Shown in pieces: positions 55,501 to 63,139 of a DNA stretch of 63,139 nt. Origin of the DNA: Planctomycetota bacterium. GTDB taxonomy: Bacteria > Planctomycetota > JAJSAM01. The notes below the pieces were generated by a model, which was not told where the DNA came from, did no database searches, and saw nothing but the letters and a program-made list of their open reading frames with translations. Every line of letters begins with the position of its first letter. Positions within the stretch are counted from its first letter, which is position 1. Position numbers and translations under genes: made by a program. Where the stretch lies: the NCBI GenBank assembly GCA_024274785.1, contig JAJSAM010000046.1, positions 1 through 63,139 of the forward strand. The letters are read 5' to 3'.

Positions 55501-56257
55501 GGTCCGGCCGGTCCTTGATCTTGGCCAGCCCCCAGTCGAGGACCACCACCTCGCCGAACTCCCCGAGCGCAATGTGATCCGGCTTGAGATCCCGGTGCAG
55601 GACACCGCGGGAGTGGGCGTAGCTGATCGCATCGCAGACCTTCAGGAAGGGCTCGAGCAGTCCGATCCGGTCCGACAGCCCCGCCGCCTCCGAAAGCGCG
55701 CGCTTCAGCGTCCGGTCGCCGGAGAGGAACCGCATCGTGTAATAGGGGATGCCCTCCGGAGTCTTGCCGAGTTCGTACACCGGGATGATCCCCGGGTGCT
55801 CCAGGCCGGCGGTAATCCAGGCCTCCTGCAGAAAGCGTGCTTTCAGGGTCTCGAAGCCGTGGGAATCGGCGCCGCCGATGGCGGGAGGCGTAACGCCGGT
55901 CGGCTCCGAAGGGGTCTTCGTGCCCTTCCTGCTCCGGCCATCGGGGCGAACGATCTTGAACGCGACCTCACGGTTCAGGTCCTGATCGAGAGCCCAGTAG
56001 ACGATGCCCATGCCGCCTTCGCCACAGGGTTCGAAGTCGAGGTAGCGATCCTCGGCGAGGGCGCGCAAGGGATGCGGAGGTTCCGACCGGGGAGAAATTG
56101 CGGCCGTGAAGAGCGCGAGGGCGTGAAAGCGGGCGCGCAGCGGCCCCTCGAGATCGGGGTGGTCGCGGATCACGTCTTCCGGATCGACGGAATCCCCTTC
56201 GTCCAGGCGCTCGCGCCACTCCCCGAGGATCCGGTCGATCCGCTCCTCGTCACTCAT
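52550..56257 (-). CDS. Membrane Ser/Thr protein kinase with 16 WD40 repeats
   Basis: A 1235-residue protein. Kinase domain, residues about 70-390: P-loop GEGGMGIVYWA, VAFKIV, catalytic HRDLKPDH and APEAAF. The metal-binding motif is DWG in place of DFG, as often seen in planctomycete kinases, and an insert of about 30 residues follows the ATP-site lysine. A membrane helix near 455-478 leads to 16 WD40 repeats of about 41 residues (pattern GH...SPDG..TAS.D.TAR.WD), enough for two eight-bladed propellers. ATG 56257 overlaps the ECF sigma stop. Confidence 0.92.
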   Translation of the reverse strand: MSDEERIDRILGEWRERLDEGDSVDPEDVIRDHPDLEGPLRARFHALALFTAAISPRSEPPHPLRALAEDRYLDFEPCGEGGMGIVYWALDQDLNREVAFKIVRPDGRSRKGTKTPSEPTGVTPPAIGGADSHGFETLKARFLQEAWITAGLEHPGIIPVYELGKTPEGIPYYTMRFLSGDRTLKRALSEAAGLSDRIGLLEPFLKVCDAISYAHSRGVLHRDLKPDHIALGEFGEVVVLDWGLAKIKDRPDLTGDLLRSRLDEYRDASDLTTAASALGTPGYMAPEAAFGRTEDVDERSDVYSLGAILFEVLTGRLPFPLESWRDLIRSLGQKAPPAAVSLEPGVPAELSRICARALATERDDRFTRVDELAEEIRTWQRESTVDTEVSALIREAGAALTGARQNTGEGQLRQLDRASALAARIEQLRPGHARARELQRSADDIREAAIAARDHAVRARIVRRVVWPLVVVALISIIGFLMLDLRRREAEEAEARTSAALRLARALALTHASAGAKTKDPMLSLLLAREAGRTKLIPTVINRLHDAISGSLVRKVLVGHGGRVNTAVFSPDGNLSLTSSDDESARLWDREGRLVHVLRGHDDRVRTARFSPDGRLIVTASDDMTARLWNLEGREVAVLSGHEGYVVSAVFSPDGERVLTASWDNTARLWDLEGRPLAVFGGHRQDVHSAVFLPSGDGVLTACDDGAARLFGMDGKLRVTFSGHEDGVWRVGTSPDGTRVLTASNDCTARIFDLSGKLISVLKGHDGRVCSAVYSPRGDFVLTTSADGTARLWNALGIEIAVLRGHVGQINTAEFSPRGDRILTSGDDGTARIWNLLGEQVALLNGHQAEVGFATYSPKGGRILTASDDHTARLWRSEPQEVALLGGHTAAVDCAVFSPDGSLMVTASDDHTARVWDRTGREVVTLRGHSGLVSSAVFSPDGNRIITASRDCTARVFSLDGETLAVLEGHEEGIWSAAVSPSGDRIVTSSEDGTARLYDFSGKLIAVLPHDDTVWSASFSPDGSRIVTASADWTARVWDRDGKPLAELSGHGGQVVGAAFSPDGRRVATASWDHTARIFDLEGRRLALLKGHEAGVEAVAFSPDGTRLVTASSDGNARIWDQSGRTVAILRGHESSVVSAAFSPSGDHIVTSSWDGTVRLWDRRGMKVAVLRGHTAPTVSALFSPTGDRILTASSDGTARVWLARGKDLLALADRRVTRELSSEEREQFGDLLGE

Positions 56258-56864
56258 CCCGGTTCTCCACGACTTCACCGTCGAGGGCGGCGGCGAGTTT
56301 CGCCAATGCGCGCCCGTAGAGCTTCTTCATGGCCTCGCGGGATCGCCCCATCCGCTCGCCGGCCTGGCGGAGCGTCATCTGTTCCACCTGAACGAGCTCG
56401 ATCACCATACGGTAGTCGTCCGGCAACTCGCGCATGGCCCGCACCACCTTGACCCGGAGTTCCTCTCCGATGGCGGCTTCGCTCGGACTCGGCCCGCTGC
56501 CGGCAAACAGCACGGTGTCCGGTCGCGCGCCGCGGGTGACTTCATCCGCCGCGCCCCGCTTGGCGGTGTTCCGAAAGTGCCGGATCTGCTCACGAAGCTT
56601 GAAGACCGCGATCTGCTCGAGCCAGCCCTTGAGGGAGCCGTCGTGACGGGCTTCGAACTCCGGGATCCGCGTGTACGCGGTGAGCCAGGTCTCCTGCAGA
56701 ATGTCCTCGACACTCAGTTTCCGCCGCATGGAGACCGGCAGGCGCTGTCCGAGGATGCCCCGGAGCCGTGGCTCGTGCCGCATGAAGAGAGCCTTCAGGG
56801 CGGATTCATCCCCCTCCCGGAACTGCTTGATCAGGATCTGGTCACGGGGCTCGAGCGAAGGCAT
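56250..56864 (-). CDS. ECF sigma factor linked to the Ser/Thr kinase
   Basis: A 204-residue sigma-70 family protein with region 2 (DESALKALFMRHEPRLRGIL, SVEDILQETWLTAYTRIPEF) and region 4 (LPDDYRMVIELVQVEQMTLR, QAGERMGRSREAMKKLYGRA). It overlaps the kinase gene by eight bases. ECF genes paired with Ser/Thr kinases rather than anti-sigma factors are a known planctomycete arrangement; phosphorylation is the likely control. Confidence 0.92.
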   Translation of the reverse strand: MPSLEPRDQILIKQFREGDESALKALFMRHEPRLRGILGQRLPVSMRRKLSVEDILQETWLTAYTRIPEFEARHDGSLKGWLEQIAVFKLREQIRHFRNTAKRGAADEVTRGARPDTVLFAGSGPSPSEAAIGEELRVKVVRAMRELPDDYRMVIELVQVEQMTLRQAGERMGRSREAMKKLYGRALAKLAAALDGEVVENRDE

Positions 56865-56969
56865 GGCCCCACATTCTGGGCGCAGGAGGGGGCGAAGGCC
56901 AATCGATTCGAGGAGCCCCCGGTCCCGGTGGCAACGGCCTCGAGCCGGTCGGAGAGGTACTCGATCTTC

Positions 56970-57757
56970 TCAATCGGGGGGATACAGGTGCTCCAGCGGG
57001 CGCCAGAGCTGCGGGGGGATCGCCTCCGCGCCCTTTTCCGCACCGAGGATGTTCCCGGCGATCGCCCCGGTACTATCGGTGTCGCCGCTGTGGTTCACAG
57101 CGAAGAGCAGAGCCTCCTCGACCTCTGCGAAACTCAGCGCCGCGCAGAGCGAGATGGCCAGGGCCTCCTCCCCCACCCAGCCTTCGCCGAGAGTCTCGAG
57201 CCGCTCCGGCTTCGAATCGTGCGCGTCGAGTGCGACTCTCACCCCCTGCACCGCCCGGTGCACCTCGTCGGCGTTCTCGGGCTCTCGAAAACCGGAGAGG
57301 ATCCGATCCGCCTCAGCGAGAGATTCCATGCTCCCTCCGCGGTGAACATCAGCATCTGGCTATCACCGGTGATCGCGCCGAGACGGCCGCAGCAGGGCGA
57401 GTACTCGCGCAGCCCGTCGGGGCCGAACTCGCGGCGGATTCCATCGAGCGACATGAACTCCACCGGAGCCCCGAGCGCGTCGCCGATCGCACCGGCGATG
57501 AGGCCGCCGACGATGCGGTCGACGGGCACCTCCACTCTCGCCAGTTCCTCCGTCTCCATCAACGTCACCAGCGCGGTCGCGCCGGATGCGGCAATCAGAT
57601 CGAGATCCGCGGTGAGTTCCCGGTCCCAGGGCCCGGTCATCGAATGCACCTGCTTCCTGCCGGGACAGAAAGTGAGCCCGATCGTGCCACCGCAGGGAAG
57701 AACCACAGAATCGATGCGGAGCGGATGAGTATCGCTCGTCTTCTTGCTCGGAAACCC
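56970..57757 (-). pseudogene. Decayed phosphatase/ADP-ribosylglycohydrolase fusion gene
   Basis: Reading on the minus strand, THPLRIDSVVLPCGGTIGLT and GATALVTLMETEELARVEV match the start of a CDKN3-type phosphatase, but the HCxxGxxR core is missing. Directly after it comes the start of an ADP-ribosylglycohydrolase (DRIVGGLIAGAIGDALGAPV, ITGDSQMLMFTAEG). At about 57330 the frame shifts and the sequence jumps to the C-terminal part (FAVNHSGDTDSTGAIAGNIL). Intact fused proteins of this kind are known; here both domains have lost internal segments. Confidence 0.75.
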
Positions 57758-57915
57758 TCCATCGAATGGAGATGATACTCCAACCGCACCATGGAAGGTG
57801 ATGGACTGAGGGAATTGAGTTGCGGCGTAAGGGGCCGCGGGGGCGAAGCGGGAGGAGGAGCAGCGCCTGAGGGAACTGCTTCGCAATCAGACGGCGGGGC
57901 CGGTCGGAACCCCCT

Positions 57916-59142
57916 CTAGCGTGGCGTCGAATTCAGGTTGGAGTGCGTCCGAACCGGGATGGGCTGCTCGAAACGGTACTTCGGATCGTCCCGGTGCTCC
58001 TTCCACCAGGCGGTGACCGCGACGTGCTCCTTGCCGTGCGGATCCACCGACGGGGGATTGGGGAAGGAGCAGAGGGAGTTCCGGTCGAAGGGCTCCTCGC
58101 CGTCGAGCAGGGCGCGGATCGCCCAGACCGCGGCCGCGCAGACCACCACATTGTAGGGATACTGCCAGACGGAGCTGATCTCCCGCGGCTGGGCGGTGTG
58201 GGTCCCGTCATCGAGGCAGGAGGCGATGGAGGCGATCGCGCGGGGATCTCCGAGGTCTGCCAGTGCGCCGAACAGTACGACCCTCCCCACCGGATCGTCC
58301 TCCTTCCCGAGCAACCCGGCAAGCGGTCCCGCCGCCTTCCGATCACCCAGTTCCGCGAGGGCCCGCACCAGAACGGGCGAATCCTCCTCCCGTTTCCCGA
58401 GGGAGGCGATCAGCGCATCCACCGTCCGCCCGTTCCCGGCCTTCCCGAGGACGTGGATCGCGGCGGTTCGCAGCCGGTCGTCTTCCACATCGAGGAAACC
58501 GGTCATCTCGTCGCGCACCGCGGCGGCGGGGTGTTCCCGAAGGATCCGCGCCAGAGTATATCGGCCGGTTTCCTGCGCCTTGAACATGCTGAGAAAGAGC
58601 GCGATCGCCCGCTCCCGATCCAGTGCGAGCAGCGCGCGGGGAGCCATGTCAACGAGGTAGCCGTCACGCGGATTGGCCTGCCAGACAGTGAGGATCGGGT
58701 CCCACGCCCGGAGATCTCCGAGCAACCCGAGCCCCCTGGCCGCACCGCTGCGGCTGCTCTTGTCTTCGAGCCCCGCGACGAGGAACTCATAGCTCTCGGG
58801 TTTCCCCTGCCGGCCGAGGGCGACGTAGGCGGAACTCCGCGGTCCCGACCACTTCTCCTTCGTCATGGCGACCAGCAGCGGATGAATACGGTCGTCCCTG
58901 AAGGTCCCGAGCACGTCCGCGCAATACGAACGGATGTTCGGGTGCGAGTCCTCCGCCGCCATTGCCAGCACCTTCTCGAAAAGCTCGGGCTCGGCGCGCC
59001 CCGCCACCGCCAGGACCGCCTTGCGACGGATCTGGTAGTTCGGGTTGTCGAGATCGGCGAGGAGGTCCGCGGCCGGGCGAGGCTCTTCGCCGGCGAACAC
59101 CGCACCGGCGAGGGTGAGTAGAAGCAGGAGTGCGATTCTCAT
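57916..59142 (-). CDS. Exported HEAT-repeat protein
   Basis: A 408-residue protein with a signal peptide (MRIALLLLLTLAGAVFAGEE) and HEAT/PBS-type repeats from about residue 25 to 320, for example NPNYQIRRKAVLAVAGRAEP, DSHPNIRSYCADVLGTFRDD and VEDDRLRTAAIHVLGKAGNG. The C-terminal 80 residues are different (WQYPYNVVVCAAAVWAIRAL, VTAWWKEHRDDPKYRFEQP). No catalytic motif. Function unknown; a scaffold in the periplasm is likely. Confidence 0.75.
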   Translation of the reverse strand: MRIALLLLLTLAGAVFAGEEPRPAADLLADLDNPNYQIRRKAVLAVAGRAEPELFEKVLAMAAEDSHPNIRSYCADVLGTFRDDRIHPLLVAMTKEKWSGPRSSAYVALGRQGKPESYEFLVAGLEDKSSRSGAARGLGLLGDLRAWDPILTVWQANPRDGYLVDMAPRALLALDRERAIALFLSMFKAQETGRYTLARILREHPAAAVRDEMTGFLDVEDDRLRTAAIHVLGKAGNGRTVDALIASLGKREEDSPVLVRALAELGDRKAAGPLAGLLGKEDDPVGRVVLFGALADLGDPRAIASIASCLDDGTHTAQPREISSVWQYPYNVVVCAAAVWAIRALLDGEEPFDRNSLCSFPNPPSVDPHGKEHVAVTAWWKEHRDDPKYRFEQPIPVRTHSNLNSTPR

Positions 59143-59272
59143 GCGTTCACCTTACCCGCCATCGGAGCATCCTGAGGTCGAACCTGTGTAAATCAGCGGC
59201 ACCCCGCTCTGCGCATCCGCACGTCCCGCCCGGCGCATCGGAGGGAATTGGTTGTACGCTCAGGATGTTCTC

Positions 59273-62200
59273 CTATCGCTTCGGGCGAAAGCCCGTGCAG
59301 AGCCAGCCGTCCCCGGTCTTCGCGAACTCGAACAGTAGCGGCATGGCCATCGTCTGTTCGCCCTGTTTCATCTCGAAGGTAACCGTGACGGTGGCGCCGT
59401 CGGCCTCTTTCGTCGTATCGGTGACCTCGTAGGTCGCGTTCGCGAAAAACCGGGCCTGCATGGCGAGTTGCTGCTTCGCCTCCGCGCTCGAAAGCCGCTC
59501 CTTCAGTTCCCCGGTGGTGAGTGCGACAACTTCATCCAGGTCACCGCTCGCCAGACTGCGAATCATCTTCAGGGCGACCGACGCCGGCGTCACCGCCACG
59601 GCCTCGCGCAAGACGCCGGCGAGCAGCTTCGCCGCACCGAAGTCGCTGAGCCGCTGTGGGTGCTCGCCGTCGCCGGCCTCCATCTCCGCGCGGTTGCCCA
59701 CACAGACGATGGTGAGCCGGTCTTTCGCGAACACCTCTGCCGCCAGAGCCCGGATCTCCGCCGCCGAGGTGTTCAGCACCGCCTCGCGAGTCCGTTGGTA
59801 CCAGTCCAGCCCAATCTCGCCCTGCAGAAGGATCTCGCCGAATGCACCGGCGCGGCCGCCGCTCCGACCGAGCGCCCGAGTCAGCGCCGCGCCGTGGGCC
59901 TGCCGGGCGTTCTCGATCTCTTCCACCGTGGGCCCCTCCCTCGTGAACTTCTCGACTTCCTCGAGCGCGAGCGAGATGCCGTAGGGCACGGAACGGTTCT
60001 TGGTCTGGAAGACCACCGCACAGAGCGACGGAATCTGCCAGTCCGGAACAACACGGGCGGCCGCCTGGTAGGCCAGCCCCTCGTTGCTGCGGATACGGTT
60101 GAATACACGTCGGGAGAGGATTGTCCGGAGCATCGCCAGTGCCGGGTAGCGAGCATCGACGCGGGACACCGACCGTCCGCCGATCATGACGTACCCCTGG
60201 CTCGAGTCGAAGTCCATCACGTGCAACACGGTCTCCTGTTCACCGGTCAAGGCGGTGGGGATTTCCGGGACCGGGTCATCAAGGGCCTTCCAGGTACCGA
60301 AGGTCTGGTCGAGAACCGCGAGGATCTCGTCTGGCTCGAACGCACCGGAGACCATGAGGATGATCCGCCGCGGGTCGTGGGTGCCGGCGAGTGCGGCCTC
60401 GAGGTCGGCCGCCGTGACCGCCGCGACACTTTCCTGCGTGGATCTGCGGGTCCGGGCATCGTCGCCCCACAAGAGCTTGCGGAAAGAGCGTTGGGAGATG
60501 CCGCCCGGCCGCGTCTCGGCCGCGATCAGCCGCGCGACCATCTTCGCCCGCTCCGCCTCGACGGCCGCGGGATCGAGCACCGGCTTCTCGATGAGGTCCC
60601 GCAGCAGGTGAATAGCCTTTACGCGGTCCTGCGGAAAAGTATCGAGGGAGAACCGGAGGGCGAAACGATCCGCGGTCACGCCGTACTCCGCCACCATGTC
60701 CTCGAGTGTCTCCCGGATCTTCTCGCGGGACACACCGGGCAGCCCGGAGAGGCTCATCGCGCCGGCGAGCAGACTCGCGGCGCCCTCTTTCCCCACGGGG
60801 TCCTCGGCACTGCCCCCGCGGACCAGGGCCTCGATCCTGAAGACCTGGTCATCCCGGTCCGGCACGGCCACGACCTGGATTCCGTTCGCGAGGAGGTGCA
60901 CGCTCCGCTCGCCGCTCGGGGCGACGATGGCCCTCTTGCGGAAGGTGAGGTCCGTCCAGAGATCGGGGCGGCCGTTTCCGGGGGCGGCGGGTCGCGCCGC
61001 GGGTTCCGCCGGTCTTCCGACGCCTTCCACGGCGGGGCGCGCCTCGGTTTCGTAGATACCGACCACCCGGTTCAGGGGCACCAGCGTGCGGGCCGCGAGG
61101 GCCTGGATCGCCGCGCCGGTAACCGTCCGGGAGTAGGCCAGGTTTCGCTCGATGTTCCTCCACGACCCGGCGGCCTCGTGGCGGAGGAACGTGAAGCCGA
61201 TCCGCATGTCGTTCTTGATGATGCCGAGGGTCTGCGCGCGGTACCTCCTCTTGAGTGTCGCCAGCATCTTTGCCGACGGAGCCTGATCCACCATCCGCTG
61301 CACCTCGGTCAGCACGGCGCTCTCCGCCTCCTCGGGGGCGTGCCCTTCCTTCATCGTGACGGTGATCCAGAGCGTGCTGCCGTAGAGCTTGCTTTCGAGG
61401 TAGGCACTCACGTCGGTGGCGATCTTGTCCTCCCTGACGAGCTGTTCCGTCAGCGGGCCATCCTCATCGCCGAGGAGCATGGCGATCATCTCCCCGTCGA
61501 CATCGATGACGGTCCCCGCGGGGGGCATGCGATAGGCAACGGTCAGTTCCGCCGAGCCTGCCCCGGAACCGTAAACGCGAGCGGGGCCGGCCTTCGCGGG
61601 CGGCACCGGCGGAATGCGCGGGCGCTCCCCCGGGTTCGCCTTCCAGTCACCGAAGTAGCGCTTTGCCAGGTCGAACACATCCTTCGACTCGACATCACCG
61701 GCCACGATCAGGAACATGTTGTCGGGGCTGTAGTAGGTGTCGAAGAACGCACGCATGTCTTTCCTGGAGAGTCGCCGCAGATCGTCGTGATAGCCGACCA
61801 CGGGGTGGGAATAGGGGTGGCTGCCGTACAGCACGCGCTGGAGTTCTTCGCCAAAGTCGTGCCCCGGCCGGTTCTCCGAAAGGCGCCGTTCCTCACGCAC
61901 GACGTTCTTTTCGGAGTGGAACTGGCGGAAGACGGGATTGCGGAATCGCTCCGACTCGACCCAGAAAAACAGCTCGATCTTCTCATTCGGCAGCACCGAG
62001 AAGTAGGCGGTCATGTCATTGCTGGTAAAGGCGTTCGTCATGGATCCGCCGGCGTCGCTGTAAATCTTGAAGACGTGGTTCAGGACGAGGTTCTCCTGCT
62101 GTTCGGCGAACAACTCGTCACGGGTCTTCAGGAGAGGCGCGAGTTGCGTTGCGGTTGCTCCGGCATCTTCCCGGCGGAGGATCTCGGCCATCACCACGTC

Positions 62201-62506
62201 GATCCGATCCCGCAGTTCCGCGTCCTTCGCCGGATCCTCGACACCGATCTTGTCCGTGCCCTTGAAGAGCATGTGCTCGAGGAAGTGGGCGATCCCGGTA
62301 TACCCCGCACGCTCCGCGGACGACCCGGTGCGGACCGCGAGGACGCAGGCGGCCTGGGGGCTGCCGGGGCGCTTCACGGCAAACACCTTCATGCCGTTCT
62401 CGAGCACCATCTCATCCACCGACATGGGGAATTCACCGGCAAGGGCGGACGGAGCCAGAGAGATGGAGATGGAAGAGAGGAGGAGCGCAACAAGAAGAGT
62501 TCTCAC
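59273..62506 (-). CDS. Double-domain M16 (insulinase/pitrilysin-like) zinc peptidase
   Basis: A 1077-residue exported protein starting at GTG 62506 (AAGGA upstream; signal peptide VRTLLVALLLSSISISLAPS). The first M16 half (about 30-470) has the inverted zinc motif HFLEH with the distal Glu in EERR; an insertion after it (EDPAKDAELRDRIDVVMAEI) enlarges the loop. The second half (about 510-950) resembles an inactive M16 domain with no HXXEH. A C-terminal tail follows (ATVTVTFEMKQGEQTMAMPL). Such peptidases degrade peptides in the periplasm or outer membrane. Confidence 0.9.
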   Translation of the reverse strand: MRTLLVALLLSSISISLAPSALAGEFPMSVDEMVLENGMKVFAVKRPGSPQAACVLAVRTGSSAERAGYTGIAHFLEHMLFKGTDKIGVEDPAKDAELRDRIDVVMAEILRREDAGATATQLAPLLKTRDELFAEQQENLVLNHVFKIYSDAGGSMTNAFTSNDMTAYFSVLPNEKIELFFWVESERFRNPVFRQFHSEKNVVREERRLSENRPGHDFGEELQRVLYGSHPYSHPVVGYHDDLRRLSRKDMRAFFDTYYSPDNMFLIVAGDVESKDVFDLAKRYFGDWKANPGERPRIPPVPPAKAGPARVYGSGAGSAELTVAYRMPPAGTVIDVDGEMIAMLLGDEDGPLTEQLVREDKIATDVSAYLESKLYGSTLWITVTMKEGHAPEEAESAVLTEVQRMVDQAPSAKMLATLKRRYRAQTLGIIKNDMRIGFTFLRHEAAGSWRNIERNLAYSRTVTGAAIQALAARTLVPLNRVVGIYETEARPAVEGVGRPAEPAARPAAPGNGRPDLWTDLTFRKRAIVAPSGERSVHLLANGIQVVAVPDRDDQVFRIEALVRGGSAEDPVGKEGAASLLAGAMSLSGLPGVSREKIRETLEDMVAEYGVTADRFALRFSLDTFPQDRVKAIHLLRDLIEKPVLDPAAVEAERAKMVARLIAAETRPGGISQRSFRKLLWGDDARTRRSTQESVAAVTAADLEAALAGTHDPRRIILMVSGAFEPDEILAVLDQTFGTWKALDDPVPEIPTALTGEQETVLHVMDFDSSQGYVMIGGRSVSRVDARYPALAMLRTILSRRVFNRIRSNEGLAYQAAARVVPDWQIPSLCAVVFQTKNRSVPYGISLALEEVEKFTREGPTVEEIENARQAHGAALTRALGRSGGRAGAFGEILLQGEIGLDWYQRTREAVLNTSAAEIRALAAEVFAKDRLTIVCVGNRAEMEAGDGEHPQRLSDFGAAKLLAGVLREAVAVTPASVALKMIRSLASGDLDEVVALTTGELKERLSSAEAKQQLAMQARFFANATYEVTDTTKEADGATVTVTFEMKQGEQTMAMPLLFEFAKTGDGWLCTGFRPKR

Positions 62507-62966
62507 GAGGATCGTCCTTATGGATGAGAGAAGCGACCGGACACCATGGTATCCGGCCTCCGGTTGAATTCGATGACTGCTTCTCAATCGCCCCGCGGCA
62601 CCACGCCCCGGTCCGGTCCGGTCGGACGCAGACGAACACGCTCTCGCGCTGACGAAGGACGTTGTAGCAGACGCCCGAATCGCGCGTCAGCATCAGGTCG
62701 TTCATGATCAGTTTGCAGGCATCGAGGTCGGAAGCCGGCTCTTCACCGCCTTCGTCGTTGTCTCCATCGCTTCCGCCACCTCGCGATGGGAAAGCCCCGC
62801 GAGGCGGTAGAGGGGGAGCGTGCGGAAGACGAAGAGCCCGAGCCCGAGGTCGAGCCCGAGGTCGAGGTCCGAACTCACCCGCAGCCGTCCCCACCCTGCA
62901 TATCCTCAACTCCACCCAGGCCCAGGCCATGGCGAAACCGGACATGGGCCGAAGGGAGGTGCGGAG
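62507..62966. other. Intergenic region with the M16 promoter side and decayed sequence
   Basis: Apart from the sigma-factor remnant at 62711-62838 nothing is recognised. A short GAGCCC/GAGGTC-rich stretch lies at 62833-62868. Reading frames present in several phases are typical of GC-rich noncoding DNA. Confidence 0.5.
62711..62838 (-). pseudogene. Remnant of an ECF sigma factor (region 4 only)
   Basis: The minus strand encodes FRTLPLYRLAGLSHREVAEA followed by METTTKAVKSRLP and then a stop. This is a clear sigma region 4.2, close in pattern to the intact ECF sigma at 36372 (EVAETMETTVTAVKS). No region 2 lies upstream, and upstream sequence in that frame is low-complexity Leu/Gly. It is probably a decayed gene. 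Confidence 0.6.
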
Positions 62967-63139
62967 CGCCCCCACCAGGAGCGAACAGCGAAGCGCCTTC
63001 GCGAGGCCCGCCCCCACCACAAGCGAACAGCGAAGCGCCTTCGCGAGGCCCGCCCCCACCACAAGCGAACAGCGAAGCGCCTTCGCGAGGCCCGCCCCCA
63101 CCACAAGCGAACAGCGAAGCGCATTCGCGAGGCCCGCCC
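62967..63139. repeat. 42-bp tandem repeat, at least four copies, running off the window end
   Basis: Units start at 62967, 63009, 63051 and 63093, with a fifth begun at 63135. They are nearly identical; the first and fourth differ by a few bases. Each contains the hairpin GCGAAG-CGC-CTTCGC. There is no spacer, so it is not a CRISPR array. Because 42 is divisible by three, open frames on both strands give 14-residue periodic products, but none has coding support. Confidence 0.85.

Noticed and set aside
59468..62527. 1019-codon open frame antisense to the M16 peptidase
   Set aside because: No recognisable domain, low-complexity composition, and the peptidase on the other strand has a zinc motif and signal peptide.
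62967..63139. CRISPR-like array
   Set aside because: The 42-bp units are directly joined with no variable spacers and there are no cas genes, so it is a simple tandem repeat.

Overview
This is a 63 kb chromosomal window from a GC-rich diderm bacterium. An outer-membrane porin, a Tat-type Rieske protein and periplasmic c-type cytochromes indicate the two membranes. An ECF sigma factor beside a WD40 Ser/Thr kinase, several HEAT-repeat and VWA proteins, a signal peptidase with a large insertion and many sigma-54 activators make Planctomycetota my best guess. There is no rRNA or ribosomal-protein marker here, so other deep phyla are not excluded.

Layout. 0.2-5.1 kb: a small membrane protein, then a minus-strand type II secretion/type IV pilus-like operon (GspB-like, GspF, GspE, a membrane-module/prepilin fusion, a pseudopilin and a PilX-like protein). 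5.2-8.9 kb: a HEAT protein, a PadR regulator overlapping a signal peptidase I that carries the adaptor-type domain usually paired with PadR, and an ArsR regulator. 9.2-13.9 kb: surface polysaccharide genes (MBOAT acyltransferase, SGNH protein, glycosyltransferase, sulfotransferase) with a short terminal-inverted-repeat element between two of them; a second copy is cut by the window start. 14.2-30.6 kb: a respiratory island. A minus-strand operon encodes a methyltransferase, Rieske protein, cytochrome b, an octaheme cytochrome of the hydroxylamine-oxidoreductase type and a porin. A plus-strand operon encodes two GcvH-like proteins, an iron-sulfur protein and an NrfD-type membrane subunit. Between them lie a PAS/sigma-54 activator, two histidine kinases with c-type heme motifs in their sensor domains and a sigma-54 response regulator. 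30.7-36.3 kb: archaemetzincin, a third sigma-54 activator and a giant MFS/spermidine-synthase-like/TPR/HEAT protein. 36.4-41.2 kb: an ECF sigma/anti-sigma operon, a metalloprotease, and a predicted c-di-GMP-I riboswitch with a terminator ahead of a FliA/WhiG-type sigma factor. 41.5-48.8 kb: VWA-HEAT protein, GNAT-like protein, a membrane protein with a Glu-Pro tail, STAS and receiver proteins, tRNA-Gly and a PhoH-family ATPase. 48.8-56.9 kb: GH63-like glucosidase, glucokinase, WD40 kinase and its ECF sigma factor. 57-63 kb: an ADP-ribosylglycohydrolase pseudogene, a HEAT protein, a double M16 peptidase, a sigma-factor remnant and a 42-bp tandem repeat.

How it may work together. The most interesting unit is the respiratory island. 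The octaheme enzyme is encoded in one transcription unit with a Rieske/cytochrome b complex, so quinone-pool electrons may be exchanged with a periplasmic nitrogen-compound reaction. The NrfCD-like complex offers a second quinone-linked entry point. A strong sigma-54 promoter and an array of TGCAAC/GTTGCA repeats in the divergent gap at 20014-20172 suggest that the PAS activator controls the operon. The heme-bearing kinases would sense redox state or a heme ligand. Substrate and direction of electron flow cannot be read from the sequence.
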